The position numbers and the translations under genes were made by a program. A DNA stretch of 64,000 nucleotides, taken from contig LRMT01000040.1 in NCBI GenBank assembly GCA_001725945.1, forward strand, positions 1-64,000, in the 5' to 3' direction. This DNA comes from Cupriavidus sp. UYMMa02A. GTDB taxonomy: Bacteria > Pseudomonadota > Gammaproteobacteria > Burkholderiales > Burkholderiaceae. Below are positions 40,938 through 51,580 of the stretch, in pieces. The stretch's first letter is position 1. Each line of letters begins with the position of its first letter. The notes beneath the pieces were generated by a model, which saw only the letters and a program-made list of their open reading frames with translations, was not told the DNA's origin and made no database searches.

Positions 40938-42043
40938 ATGAAGCTCAAACTGTTCGCCATTTCCGCCGGACTATTGGCGTCGGCTAGCACCTATGCCCAA
41001 TCGAGCGTGACCCTCTACGGAATCGTTGACGCCGGCGTCGAGTACCTTAACAAGGTTCCTGATGCAGCCGGGAACAGCTCGAACCTGATGGCCCTGCAAT
41101 CAGGCAGCCAGGCGGGGTCACGCTGGGGCCTGCGCGGAGTGGAAGATCTCGGTGGGGGGCTGAAGGGTGTCTTTACGCTGGAAAGCGGCTTTACCGTTGA
41201 CGACGGCAAGATGGCGCAAGGCAACCGCCTGTTCGGTCGCGCCGCCTATGTGGGCCTGCAAAATCAGTGGGGACAACTGACCTTGGGTCGCCACGCGGCT
41301 CCGTTCTGGGATTTCGCTGGCGCATTTGACCCGATGTCTAACGCGGGCCGCTACGCAATCGGCGCACAGGACCCGTTCATGCTTAGCCAGCGTGCGGACA
41401 ACTCGGCCAAGTACATTGGCAAGTTCGGTGGCCTGACTGTGACCGGCCTGTACAGCTTCAATTACAACAACCAGGAAATTCCGGGCAACTTCACTACGGC
41501 CGCGAGTACTCGCTGATGACCGTGTATGCCGCCGGTCCGCTCTCGGTCGGTGCCGTGTACGACCAGACGAACCAGTCGTCCGCGACCGCACTGGCGACCA
41601 ACCAGTTGTTCCGCCGCGCAGCGATTGCCGGCACGTATGCTTTTGGCCCGGCCAAACTCTATGCCGGCTACCGTTATGCCCGTGCTTTCCATGGCGCGTC
41701 CCTGCCGGGCACTGGCGGCGCTGCGAATACCTATTCCAACCTCGCATGGGCTGGCCTGGGTTACCAGCTGACGCCGGCCTTCTCGCTGACCGGCGCAGCC
41801 TACTATCAGAACCTGCGTTACGCCCATGTTGGCAACCCGTGGCAGTTCGTGGCTACCGCCGATTACGTCTTGTCCAAGCGTACTGATCTGTATGCGTCGA
41901 TGTCGTACGCCCTGAACAACAATCCAAACTCGACCCTTGGGGTGAATGGGTTCAACGACGTGCTTGGCGCTACTTCCAATGAGCGGGTTGTACCCGGCGC
42001 CAATCAGTTCGGCGTCGTGGTTGGTGTCCGCCACAGGTTCTGA
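40938..42043 (+). CDS. Gram-negative porin (Burkholderiales type), frameshifted
   Basis: A trimeric outer-membrane porin. The signal peptide MKLKLFAISAGLLASASTYA precedes SSVTLYGIVDAGVEYL, the usual first strand. SRWGLRGVEDLGGGLKGVFTLESGF and GRAAYVGLQNQWGQLTLGRHAAPF are family blocks, and the protein ends in Phe (VVVGVRHRF) as expected for outer-membrane insertion. A base is lost near 41503, between GNFTTA and REYSLMTVYAAGPLSVGAVYDQ. A terminator follows. Confidence 0.93.
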
Positions 42044-42067
42044 GCGGTTAGGGGACTATCGTCAAAC

Positions 42068-42091
42068 AGCCCGGGGTTTCCCGGGCTTTCT
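42068..42091 (+). terminator. Rho-independent terminator after the porin
   Basis: Stem AGCCCGGG/CCCGGGCT with a GTTT loop, followed by TTTCT. It lies 25 bp after the porin stop. Confidence 0.7.
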
Positions 42092-42144
42092 CCGGGCCTG
42101 ACGAGACATGCGCGGGAATGCCGCGTCAATCTGTGCCATCTCTT

Positions 42145-44082
42145 ATGCTTTCATCGATTCGCACGAAAATACAGGTCATCTCCACCGGCATCGTGATGAC
42201 ATCCCTTGCACTGACAGCGGGTGCAACCTATGTCATCGTTCGCGACAGCAATCTGGAAACGATCCGGCAAAACCTTGATGCCATCGCGACCGGCCATGCA
42301 CTTGCGCTGGATGAGTGGGCGGCGGGAAAGGCAACCATGGTGGCCGCTGCCGCAGAGCAGATTGCACCCGGTGACCCACGCGGTATTGTTCGTCAGTTGC
42401 AGAAGGCCGGCGCATTTCCGATCACCACTGCCGGCTGGCAGGACCGGTCCTTTGTCGCAAGCAAGGATCAGATGCCGGAGGGATTCGATCCCACCGCGCG
42501 GCCCTGGTACAAGGAGACCCTGGCGGCAGCCAGGCCGATCGTGACCAAGCCATATGCCGACGCAACGACTGGCAAGCCCTTTGTCTCATTCGCCGCGCCC
42601 ATTGTGCGAGACGGCGTCACGAGCGGCGTGGTATCCGCAGTGGTGTCTCTGGATGGCGTACGCGATGTTGTGACAGCCGTGCGCCCAACGCCCGAGAGTC
42701 TCGGCTTCGTGGTCGACAAGGATGCCAATATCCTGGCACATCCAGAGGCAAAGTACATTCGCAGGGCGGCGTCGGAGTTGTCACCGGCATTGACGCCTCA
42801 GGCATTGGCATCGCTGGAAAATGAAGGAAATCCGCTTGAGATAGCGCTCGACGGCAGAATCAAGCTCCTTCGCACAAGGCCGATTCATGGCACAGATTGG
42901 AAGCTCGTTGTGGCTCTGGACAAGGCTGAAGCCACGGCAGCCCTGAATCGCGTCATCAAAACCTCGGCCCTGGCCATTGTGCTGCTGGCAGTGGTCGCCG
43001 CGGTTTTGAGTGGTTTCTTCACGGCGCGAGCATTCCGCAGGCTATCCGAAGTACGAGATGCCATGAATGACATTGCCACGGGTGACGGCGATCTGACCCG
43101 GCGTCTTCCGGTCGTCGGGCGTGACGAGGTGTCGCAGATCGCAATGTCCTTCAATACGTTTGTCGAAAAGCTTGGCAGCACATTGTCCAGGATTCGGCGT
43201 GGCAGCGAATCGGTGAAGCTCGCCACCAACGAAATCGAGGCCGGGAACCGGGACCTCTCGCGTCGTACCGAAATGGCGGCCAGCAATCTGGAGCAGACTG
43301 CTGCTTCGCTGTCCGAACTGACCGGGTCCGTGAGCCGATCCGCAGAGGCGACAGTACAGGCAACACGTCTTGCATCGTCCGCCAGCGATGCGGCGAAGCG
43401 GGGCGGCAATGTCGTCTCCGACGTCGTCACGACGATGGACGACATCGCCCAGTCGCAATCAAGGATCGGGGAGATCATCGGCGTCATCGACGGTATCGCC
43501 TATCAAACCAATATCCTTGCGCTGAATGCGGCAGTCGAGGCCGCACGTGCAGGGGAGAATGGAAAGGGCTTCGCAGTGGTAGCCGGCGAGGTGCGCAACC
43601 TTGCCCATCGAAGTGCCACTGCGGCCAAGGAGATCAAGGCCCTTATCGAAACCTCCGAGGTCAGCGTACAGTCCGGGAGTCAGCGGGTTCAGGCCGCTGG
43701 AGACGCGATGACGGAAATTGTCGACGGCATCCGCCAGGTCTCCTCGCTCATCTCCGAGATCAGCGCGGCCATGAGCGAACAAAGTACGGGTCTCAGCCAG
43801 ATTAATCAGGCAGTGGAGGAAATGGAGCAAGCAACGCAACAGAATGCGGCGCTGGTGGAACAGGCAGCGGCGGCGTCCTCGCTACTGGATGAGCAGGCCA
43901 GCAATCTCGCGGGGGCTGTTGCTGGATTCAAGCTGACGCCGGGGCGGGGCACCAGGAAGCGTTACCGGCACTGCATGACAGGCACCCGAGACAACTTGCG
44001 GACTGCTCCCACCGTACATCCGTGTAAATCTCCGCTGCGCTGCGCAGATTCCGGCGACGGTATTGTCGCCAGACCGGGCTGA
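42145..44082 (+). CDS. Methyl-accepting chemotaxis protein with dCache sensor
   Basis: A transmembrane chemoreceptor. After an N-terminal membrane segment ([22 protein letters not shown]) comes a periplasmic dCache-type domain with [15 protein letters not shown] and [16 protein letters not shown] second membrane segment ([20 protein letters not shown]), a HAMP region and the signalling domain with [42 protein letters not shown] follow. PWYKETLAA is the type of motif found in amino-acid or organic-acid binding dCache domains. No CheR/CheB-docking pentapeptide is seen. The last 50 residues look out of frame; a shift near 43935 would end the protein at about 44028. Confidence 0.93.
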   Translation: MLSSIRTKIQVISTGIVMTSLALTAGATYVIVRDSNLETIRQNLDAIATGHALALDEWAAGKATMVAAAAEQIAPGDPRGIVRQLQKAGAFPITTAGWQDRSFVASKDQMPEGFDPTARPWYKETLAAARPIVTKPYADATTGKPFVSFAAPIVRDGVTSGVVSAVVSLDGVRDVVTAVRPTPESLGFVVDKDANILAHPEAKYIRRAASELSPALTPQALASLENEGNPLEIALDGRIKLLRTRPIHGTDWKLVVALDKAEATAALNRVIKTSALAIVLLAVVAAVLSGFFTARAFRRLSEVRDAMNDIATGDGDLTRRLPVVGRDEVSQIAMSFNTFVEKLGSTLSRIRRGSESVKLATNEIEAGNRDLSRRTEMAASNLEQTAASLSELTGSVSRSAEATVQATRLASSASDAAKRGGNVVSDVVTTMDDIAQSQSRIGEIIGVIDGIAYQTNILALNAAVEAARAGENGKGFAVVAGEVRNLAHRSATAAKEIKALIETSEVSVQSGSQRVQAAGDAMTEIVDGIRQVSSLISEISAAMSEQSTGLSQINQAVEEMEQATQQNAALVEQAAAASSLLDEQASNLAGAVAGFKLTPGRGTRKRYRHCMTGTRDNLRTAPTVHPCKSPLRCADSGDGIVARPG

Positions 44083-44096
44083 TCGTTGCCGATCAG
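44079..44096. terminator. Hairpin between convergent genes
   Basis: CTGATCG-TTGC-CGATCAG, a 7-bp perfect stem with a 4-base loop, between the chemoreceptor and the minus-strand helicase gene. It has no T tract, so its termination strength is doubtful. Confidence 0.4.
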
Positions 44097-44113
44097 GGGC
44101 GGCGGCCCCTGCC

Positions 44114-46433
44114 TTACCGCTTGTCCATGGAGCGCGGCTCACTGGACGACACCTCCCACCAAGCCGGCAACATCTCCTGCACCTCGGGTCGTGCAAAGCG
44201 GTCATCGATCAGCCACACCACGCCGCGGTCCTCACGCGTGCGGATCACGCGGCCGGCTGCCTGCACGACTTTGCGCAGACCCGGATACAGATACGCGTAA
44301 TCATAGCCGCAGCCGAATGCAGCCTCCATCCGCTCGCGCAACTGTTCATTGACGGGGTTCACCTGTGGCAAGCCCAGGGTCGCCACGAACGCTCCAATGA
44401 GCCGATCGCCGGGAAGGTCCACGCCTTCCGAGAACACGCCGCCCAGCACCGCGAAGCCGATGCCCCGGCCGCCCGGCGCGAACGCGTCGAGGAAAGCGGC
44501 TTGGCCCGCCTCGGTCATGCCGCGTGCCTGTGACCAGGTCGGAATATCGCCATGGCATTCGGCCAGCAGCGCGGCGGCCTGTTGCAGGTAGTCATGACTG
44601 CTGAAGAAGGCAGGTAATTGCCGGGGCGTCGCGCGTACTGGTCAGCCATCAGCGCGACGATCGCGGGCAGCGAGCGTTGCCGGTGGGAATAGCGCGTGGA
44701 GATATGGCGCGCGACGTGGACGTCGAGTTGTTCAGGCTGGAATGGCGAGGGCACTTCCACCCACACCGCACTGGCGGGCATGCCGAGCAGGTTGCGGTAG
44801 TAGTCGGCCGGCTGCAGCGTTGCCGAAAACAGCGTGGTCGAATGCGCGCCCGCGAAGCGCGGCGCCAGGTACGGCGCCGGCAACAGGTTGCGCACGCACA
44901 GCGCGGCATCCGCGCCGCCGCGGTTGCGTGGCGTGCCCGTGATATCGAACAGCGAATGCTTGCCGCCGTACTCCGTCATCTGCTCCGCCAAGCGCAGGAA
45001 ATGCATGGCGTCGAAGTAGAAGCGTTCCAGCGTGGCATCGTGCCGCTGCGGATGCTCGCTCATGTCGTCGATGATGGCGGTGCAGAGCTGCGCCAACGCT
45101 TCCACGAAAGCCGCGGGCTCTTCCTCGCGCGTTTCATAGTCGGCCTCGCTGGATTTGGCCAAGCGTTCCACTGACGATAGACCTTGTCCATGGGGCGCTT
45201 GAGCGCGCCCGGCGCCGACAGCCGCACGCCGCGGAACGCGGTGTGGTCGAGCGTGGCCGTGTACATCGCGCGGCCGCGTTCGACCAGGTTGTGCGCTTCG
45301 TCCACCAGCACGCTGACGCGCCATTCGTTGAGCGCGGTCAGCGCATACAGCATCGCGCTGCGGTCGAAATAGTAGTTGTAGTCTGCCACCACCAGGTCGC
45401 TCCAGCGGATCATCTCCTGGGCGAGGTAGTACGGGCAGACCTCATGCGCGCGCGCAATCTCGCGCACGGCGTTACGGTCAAGCAGCGCTGCACGGCTGGC
45501 GGCATCGCGCGCGGCGGGCAGCCGGTCGTAGAAGCCCCGCGCCAGCGGACACGACTCGCCATGGCAGGCGAGGTCCGGATGCTCGCAGGCCTTGTCGCGC
45601 GCCATCAGTTCCAGCACACGCAACGGTGCGTCATCGGGATTGCGCCGCAGTTGCGCGGTCGCCTGCAGCGCAACCGCGCGGCCGGTCGAACGCGCGGACA
45701 GGAAGAACACCTTGTCGAGGCGCTGCGTAGGCATGGCCTTGAGCGCGGGAAACACCGTGCCAATTGACTTGCCGATACCGGTAGGTGCCTGGGCCATCAG
45801 CGTGCGCGCCGAGGCATTGGCCTTGTAGACCGATTCGGCCAGCAGGCGCTGCCCGTCGCGGAACGTGGCGTGGGGAAAGGCCAATGCCTGCAAGCCCGCG
45901 TCGCGGTTGCCGCGATGGGCGATTTCTCGTTCGGCCCACTGCATGAAGCGGCGGCAACTGTCCTCGAAGAAGGCACGCAGCGTCGCCGCATCACAGCGCT
46001 CCTTCAGCACGCGTTCGCGCTGGCTCAGGATATCGAAATACACGAGCGCCACGTCGATCTTCTTCAGGTTGCGCGCCTCGCACAGCAGCCATCCATAGAT
46101 CTTCGCCTGTGCCCAATGCAGGGCCTGGTGGTTCTGCGGAATCTCGGTCTTGTCGCCGCGTATGGTCTTGATTTCCTCGACGCGGTTGGCGACGGGATCG
46201 TAGCCGTCGGCACGGCCGCGCACGCGCAGGCCTTCGAATTCGCCCGACAGCGCCACTTCGGGCTCATAGCCCGGGCCGCGACGGCTCGTGACCACGCCGT
46301 GACCCGCTACGCCTTCCTGGCCGGTGGGCGAGGGCGTGAAGCGCAGGTCAAGGTCGCCCGCCTTGGCGGTGAATTCGCACAGTGTGCGAACGGCGACGGT
46401 ATAGCGGGGCGGATCGGGTCGAGCGGCGGACAA
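44114..46433 (-). CDS. DinG/XPD-type DNA helicase with N-terminal nuclease domain, frameshifted
   Basis: A superfamily 2 iron-sulfur helicase. The N-terminal 130 residues look like a PD-(D/E)XK nuclease: GRADG (Asp76) and VEEIKT (Glu87, Lys89). The helicase core has Walker A AQAPTGIGKS (214-223), four candidate cluster ligands Cys283, Cys290, Cys295 and Cys333, DEAH at 378-381, and motif VI QAAGRVIRTREDRG. Two shifts near 45170 and 44607 are bridged; at the second, CTGCCTTC stands for CTGGCCTTC. A consensus LexA box lies just upstream, so it is probably SOS-induced. It is distinct in architecture from E. coli DinG. Confidence 0.9.
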
Positions 46434-46461
46434 GGCGCAAAACGGGTGTGAAATCGAAGAA

Positions 46462-46477
46462 CTGTATAAATATACAG
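46462..46477 (-). promoter_or_regulatory. LexA (SOS) box upstream of the helicase gene
   Basis: CTGTATAAATATACAG is a palindromic CTGT-N8-ACAG operator with an AT-only centre, differing from the E. coli consensus at one central position. It starts 29 bp before the helicase start codon. Confidence 0.85.
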
Positions 46478-46864
46478 TGATCAGCGCTCTGCAGGGATAG
46501 CGCGCTTCCTACGTGTCGTCTCCGGAATCCATACACGGCTTAGGGCTTGGAAGCCAAATTGATTGAAAGGAATATCAGCCTCCGTCTCGACAAGCCTGAT
46601 GCCGCTGTCGTCCCAGCCCAGGAAGCAAATGGCCTATGCAGGTTCTTCCCGCTGGTTGAAAAAGATTCATGCCACGGCCACAGAAGCCTGCGCGCGCGAG
46701 CACAAGGTCGGTAATCCTGCACCACTTGTGAAATCGCGGACATATTTTCCCCGCCACATCCAGGCCATCCGCTGGCTCTGGCACGTCCATTGCGCACAAA
46801 CGGCCGGGACTCATCAGCGATACCGCGATCTGCCCCATCTTTGGAGACACCTGGAGGAAATAAA
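46478..46864. other. Gap, no recognisable gene
   Basis: About 390 bp with no family-like frames. It should hold the promoter of the tannase-family gene; a GGAGGA ribosome-binding site occurs just before 46865. Confidence 0.45.
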
Positions 46865-48607
46865 ATGTCAAAAGACATCGGATGCAGATGTTCGCCAGCG
46901 ACTATCGGACTGGCACCCTTCGTCCTGACCACTGCGGCGGTGCTCGTGCTAAGTGCCTGCGGCGGAGGGGGCGACGACCATGCTAGTGGCCCTCACCCAA
47001 TCACCCCGGTGTCGTGCGAAAACATGCCAGGCAAGACCGTCGCCGCAAGCAACATTGGCTTGCCAACCAAGGGGGCGACGGTGACCGATGCTGTCAAGGT
47101 ACCGGCCACGGGCGGAGGCCAGCTTGGCACGGGCGAGTACTGCAAGGTGACCGGCACGATCGCCCCGGTGGATCCGACCGCGCCAGCCATCAAGTTCGAA
47201 GTCGACATGCCGGCGAGCTGGAACCAGAAGGTTGTCATGTTCGGCGGCGGCGGCTACGACGGCACCATTCCGAACACGGCAGGCAACGTGCCGGCTGGCC
47301 CGACTGACCAGCCCACGCCGCTTGCGCGCGGCTATGCGACATTCGCCAGCGATTCCGGCCACCAGGCCGGCGCGCTGGGAAGCCGCGACGGTTCGTTCGG
47401 CACCAATGACGAAGCGCTGCGCAACTTTGCTGGCGACGCACTGAAGAAAACCCGGGACGTCGCGGTTGCCTTGATCCAACTGCACTACAACGCCGATGGC
47501 CCCAAAAAGTCCTACTTCGCGGGCGGATCGTCCGGCGGCCGGGAAGCGCTGGCGGTGGTGCAGCGCTGGCCTCAGGATTGGGATGGCGCCATCGTGCTTT
47601 ATCCTGCCTGGAATGCCGCGAGCCTGGACCTGCAGTTCGGCCGCATCACCCGCGCGCTGGCCGCGCCGGGCGCTTACCCGAACCAGGCCAAGCGCAAGGT
47701 GCTCTATGACGCGGCCATTGCCGCATGCGACTCCCTGGATGGTGTCAAAGACGGCCTGATCAGCAATGTCGGCGCCTGCAACGCCAGTTTCGACCCGTCG
47801 ACGGCCATGCTGAACGGCCAGGCGGTACGTTGCGCCAACGGCGCCGATACTGGCGACACTTGCCTGTCGGACGCGCAGATCAGCGCCCTGAAGGTCTATA
47901 ACTCGGAGATCGTGTTTGGCTATGCGCTGGGCAGCGGGGAGACGAAGTATCCGGGCTTCAACGTCTGGGGCGCGGATCTTGGCCTAGCCGGCACTGCATC
48001 GGTACAGCCTACGGTCATCGCGCTGGCCCTCAACACCGTTGCACCCGCCAGCCCGATGCCGACGACTGCCCCGTACATGAGCGTGTTCTGGGACCAGTGG
48101 GTGCGCTACTTCGTGACGCGTGACCCGACCTTCAACTCGCTCACGCTCGACCCGCAGAACCCGGGATCGTGGCAGGACCGCATCAGCCAGCTCACCGGCA
48201 TCCAGGACGTCAACAAGACCGACTTGTCCGCTTTCATGAACCATGGCGGCAAGATCCTGATGGCGCACGGCATGTCAGACGCGCTGGTCAGCACGCGGGC
48301 GACTGAAGACTACTTCACCCGAGTGCAGAACAAGATGGGCGCGGGCAATGTCAGCACGTTCATGCGTTACTACGAGATTCCCGGCTATGGCCATTCCGTG
48401 AGTTCGGTATTCAACGCTTCGTGGGACTCGCTGACGGCGCTGGAGAACTGGGTCGAGAAGAACACGGTGCCGGCCTCGCTGACGGTGACTGACACGGTCG
48501 GTGTTCCGGGCCGCACGCGACCGCTGTGTGAGTATCCGAACTGGCCGAAGTACAACGGTTCGGGCGATGTCAACGTGGCGGCGAGCTTTACCTGCGCCAC
48601 GCAGTGA
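46865..48607 (+). CDS. Tannase/feruloyl esterase family lipoprotein
   Basis: A secreted serine hydrolase of the tannase family, which cleaves galloyl, feruloyl or related esters. The N-terminus has a lipoprotein signal ending VLVLSACGGG. The nucleophile elbow is GGSSGGR near residue 220, and the catalytic His is probably in IPGYGHS near the C-terminus; HGMSDALVSTRATEDYF is the usual block carrying the Asp. Paired cysteines (CDSLDG...CNASF) fit a calcium/disulfide lid domain. The length of 580 residues is normal. The gene is intact. The substrate is not evident. Confidence 0.88.
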   Translation: MSKDIGCRCSPATIGLAPFVLTTAAVLVLSACGGGGDDHASGPHPITPVSCENMPGKTVAASNIGLPTKGATVTDAVKVPATGGGQLGTGEYCKVTGTIAPVDPTAPAIKFEVDMPASWNQKVVMFGGGGYDGTIPNTAGNVPAGPTDQPTPLARGYATFASDSGHQAGALGSRDGSFGTNDEALRNFAGDALKKTRDVAVALIQLHYNADGPKKSYFAGGSSGGREALAVVQRWPQDWDGAIVLYPAWNAASLDLQFGRITRALAAPGAYPNQAKRKVLYDAAIAACDSLDGVKDGLISNVGACNASFDPSTAMLNGQAVRCANGADTGDTCLSDAQISALKVYNSEIVFGYALGSGETKYPGFNVWGADLGLAGTASVQPTVIALALNTVAPASPMPTTAPYMSVFWDQWVRYFVTRDPTFNSLTLDPQNPGSWQDRISQLTGIQDVNKTDLSAFMNHGGKILMAHGMSDALVSTRATEDYFTRVQNKMGAGNVSTFMRYYEIPGYGHSVSSVFNASWDSLTALENWVEKNTVPASLTVTDTVGVPGRTRPLCEYPNWPKYNGSGDVNVAASFTCATQ

Positions 48608-48670
48608 CGAGAAGGAAGGGCCGGCCGCCACGGTCGGCCCTCAGATTGCTGAGAGAGACCGAGTGTTTGC

Positions 48671-48698
48671 TGCCCTCTCCCGCAAGCGGGAGAGGGCA
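48671..48698. terminator. Strong hairpin after the tannase gene
   Basis: TGCCCTCTCCCGC-AA-GCGGGAGAGGGCA, a perfect 13-bp stem with a two-base loop, between two convergent genes. A degraded relative (CCCCTCTCCCGCGCGTGGGACAGGGG) occurs near 30745, so it is probably a dispersed repeat used as a transcription end. Confidence 0.6.
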
Positions 48699-48743
48699 GT
48701 AAACATTTGCAGCTTTGCGGCGTTCCCGTTGCAGGCCGCGAGC

Positions 48744-50256
48744 TTACTTCGCCGTTGGCATCGCGAACTCGGCGCCGCGCGTCACACCGTCCGGCCAGCG
48801 CTGCATGACGCTCTTCTGGCGCGTATAGAACCTCACGCCTTCCTCGCCATAGGCATGCATGTCGCCGAACAGCGAGCGCTTCCACCCGCCAAAGCCATGC
48901 CATGCCATCGGCACGGGGATGGGCACGTTGATGCCGACCATGCCGACCTCGATGCGGCGCGCGAACTCGCGGGCGACCTGGCCGTCGCGCGTGTAGCAGG
49001 CCACGCCGTTGCCGAACTCATGGTCATTGACCAGCTTCACGGCCTGTGCGAAGTCGTCCACGCGCACGCATGACAGCACGGGGCCGAAGATCTCTTCCTT
49101 GTAGATGCGCATGTCCGGGGTGACGTTGTCGAACAGCGTGCCGCCGGTGAAGAAGCCTTGCTCGTGACCCGGCACCTTGTAATTCCTGCCGTCGACCACG
49201 AGCTTCGCGCCTTCCTCCACGCCCAGTGCAATGTAGTTCTCGATGCGTTCGAGCGCCTGGCCGGTGACGACCGGGCCCATCTCGGCGGCGGCGTCCATGC
49301 CGTTGCGGATCACCAGTTCGCGCGCACGGGCCTCCAGCTTCGGCATGATCTTGTCGGCCACGTCGCCGACCAGCACGGCGACCGAGATTGCCATGCAGCG
49401 TTCGCCGGCTGAGCCATATGCCGCGCCGATCAGGCCGTCCACGGCCTGGTCGATATCGCGTCCGGCATCACCACCATGTGGTTCTTGGCGCCGCCCAGTG
49501 CCTGCACGCGCTTGCCCAGCCGCGCGCCGGTCTCGTAAATGTAGTTCGCGATCGGAGTGGAGCCGACAAAGCTCACCGCCTTGACGTCGGCGTGATGGAG
49601 CAATGCGTCGACCACGGTCTTGTCACCCTGCACGACGTTGAAGACCCCATCGGGCAGGCCGGCCTCTTTGAGCAGCCTGGCCATGAACAACGACGCGGAG
49701 GGGTCGCGTTCGCTCGGCTTCAGCACGAAACAGTTGCCGGCGGCGATCGCGACCGGGAACATCCAGCACGGCACCATGCACGGGAAATGAACGGCGTGAT
49801 GCCGGCCACCACGCCAAGCGGCTGGCGCAGCGTCCAGTTGTCCATGCCGGTGGAGACCTGGTCCGTGAAATCGCCCTTGAGCAGCTGTGGAATGCCGCAG
49901 GCGAACTCGATGATGTCGATGCCGCGGCTGACTTCACCGGCCGCATCGCTCAATACCTTGCCGTGCTCGGCGGTGATGATGGCGGCCAGCTCGTCCTTGT
50001 GCTGGTTCATCAGTTCCAGGAACTTCAGCATGACGCGCGCACGGCGGATCGGCGGCGTGTCGGCCCACTTCGGAAATGCCGCCAGCGAGCTGGCTACGGC
50101 GGCCTCGACGTCTTCAACGGTGCCGAGCCGGACCTGACGCGCCACGGTGCCCGTCGCCGGGTTGAACACGGCCTGCGAGCGCGTGCCCGAACCCGCATAG
50201 CGTTCGCCGGAAACGAAGTGGATAACGTCAGCGGAATCGTTGTAGGGCGCCGTCAT
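48744..50256 (-). CDS. mmsA: Methylmalonate-semialdehyde dehydrogenase (CoA-acylating), frameshifted
   Basis: MmsA oxidises methylmalonate semialdehyde or malonate semialdehyde to propionyl- or acetyl-CoA in valine, inositol or beta-alanine breakdown. The N-terminal [28 protein letters not shown] is typical. The catalytic Cys is in [19 protein letters not shown], the CoA-type signature. [27 protein letters not shown] is near the end. Two shifts are bridged: near 49787 ([27 protein letters not shown]) and near 49461 ([20 protein letters not shown]). It is divergent from a LysR gene. Confidence 0.93.
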
Positions 50257-50393
50257 GGGAATCTCCTGTGCTGGTCTGACGGGCCTGCATCGCCCGCCGT
50301 GTCTGGGAATGAGGCGAGTTTATGGAGACCGCGGAGGCGCGGGTAGCCACCTGACGCCGAACTCACTGTTCAGGATTTTTAGATACTGGCATG

Positions 50394-50412
50394 CTATAGA
50401 TGCGAACTATAG
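50394..50412. promoter_or_regulatory. Candidate LysR operator between mmsA and lysR
   Basis: CTATAG-N7-CTATAG forms a 19-bp inverted repeat containing a T-N11-A core, the usual LysR binding pattern, in the divergent intergenic region 50257-50443. Confidence 0.45.
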
Positions 50413-50443
50413 GTACTGAAAGTGACGTGAAAGGAGTTTCGAC

Positions 50444-51409
50444 ATGACGAAAACCAACGTAGAGGATCTTTGGGAGCACCTGCACTGGCTCGTCGTGCTG
50501 CATCAGCAGGGCAGCTTCAGCAAGGCTGCAGCGCGGCTCGGCGTGAGCAAGGCTTCGATGAGCCAGCACATCGCTGATCTGGAAAAGGCCGCCGGCATTA
50601 CGCTCGTGCAGCGCACCACGCGCAGCGCGACGCTGACGGATGCCGGCAGGCAACTGGTCGATTCGATGCGCGGCGCATTCGAGCAGATTGCAACTGGCTA
50701 CGCCGATGTCCGCGATCTTGCGGGTGCCCCGCGCGGCTTCCTGCGCGTCACCGCGCCGGTGGCGTTTTCCAGGCAGCAGCTGGTGCCGCTGCTGCCCGAG
50801 TTCCTGCGCCGCTACCCGCAGATCCAGGTCGAGCTGGATATGTCCGACCGCTTGCGCCCGCTCGCGCAGGAGGGCTTCGACATTGCCGTGCGGCATACGT
50901 CCGCGCCGCCCGAGACTCACGTTGCCTGGACGCTGGCTGCCACGCGCACGGTGCTGGTGGCCAGCCGGTCCTACCTCAGGACAAGAAGCGCGCCCGAATC
51001 GCCCGAGGCGCTGGCTGAGCATGCCTGCCTGCACTATCCCCGCCGGCAGGGAACCGCCACGTGGACCTTCGTGCCGGAGGCGCAGGACACAAGCGCGGGG
51101 CATGCCGATCCGGTGACGGTCCCCGTTGCCGGTCCGCTCGCGGTCAACAACAGTGAGGCGCTGCGTGATGCCGCCATCGAAGGCCTCGGCATTGCGCTGC
51201 TGCCGGATTTCAGCGCGCAGTCGGCGCTGGAAAGCGGAAGACTGGTCGAACTGTTGCCGCAATGGCGCGCGACTGGAGCGTTCGGTGACTGGCTCTATGC
51301 CATCCGGCCGTATTCCGCGCATGCGTCGCGCGTCTCGCAGGTATTTGTCGAGTACCTGAGGGAGTCGTTCTCGCAGGGCTTCACGTTCCGTCCGCCGGCC
51401 CTGATCTGA
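50444..51409 (+). CDS. LysR-family regulator (mmsA-divergent)
   Basis: The 321-residue protein has the winged helix LHWLVVLHQQGSFSKAAARLGVSKASMSQHIADLEKAAGITLVQRTTRSATLTDAG. The effector domain contains VTAPVAFSRQQLVPLLPEFLRRYPQIQVELDMSDRL and the late block ALRDAAIEGLGIALLPDF. This is the CrgA/AaeR-like subgroup. Divergence from mmsA suggests that it controls that gene. A GGAG site precedes the ATG. The gene is intact. Confidence 0.93.
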   Translation: MTKTNVEDLWEHLHWLVVLHQQGSFSKAAARLGVSKASMSQHIADLEKAAGITLVQRTTRSATLTDAGRQLVDSMRGAFEQIATGYADVRDLAGAPRGFLRVTAPVAFSRQQLVPLLPEFLRRYPQIQVELDMSDRLRPLAQEGFDIAVRHTSAPPETHVAWTLAATRTVLVASRSYLRTRSAPESPEALAEHACLHYPRRQGTATWTFVPEAQDTSAGHADPVTVPVAGPLAVNNSEALRDAAIEGLGIALLPDFSAQSALESGRLVELLPQWRATGAFGDWLYAIRPYSAHASRVSQVFVEYLRESFSQGFTFRPPALI

Positions 51410-51580
51410 CCGTTCATCGCAATGTGTTATCTATCGGTCGCATTTGGTCTGTAACTTCAAAAATATCAACCTATATCCAATTGATTCAGAAATATCGATT
51501 ACTTAAACTCAATTCCACCCAACCACAGAAGCGCGACCAGGCTGGTGCATCGGCGCATTGAACACACGGGGGAGACAGTG

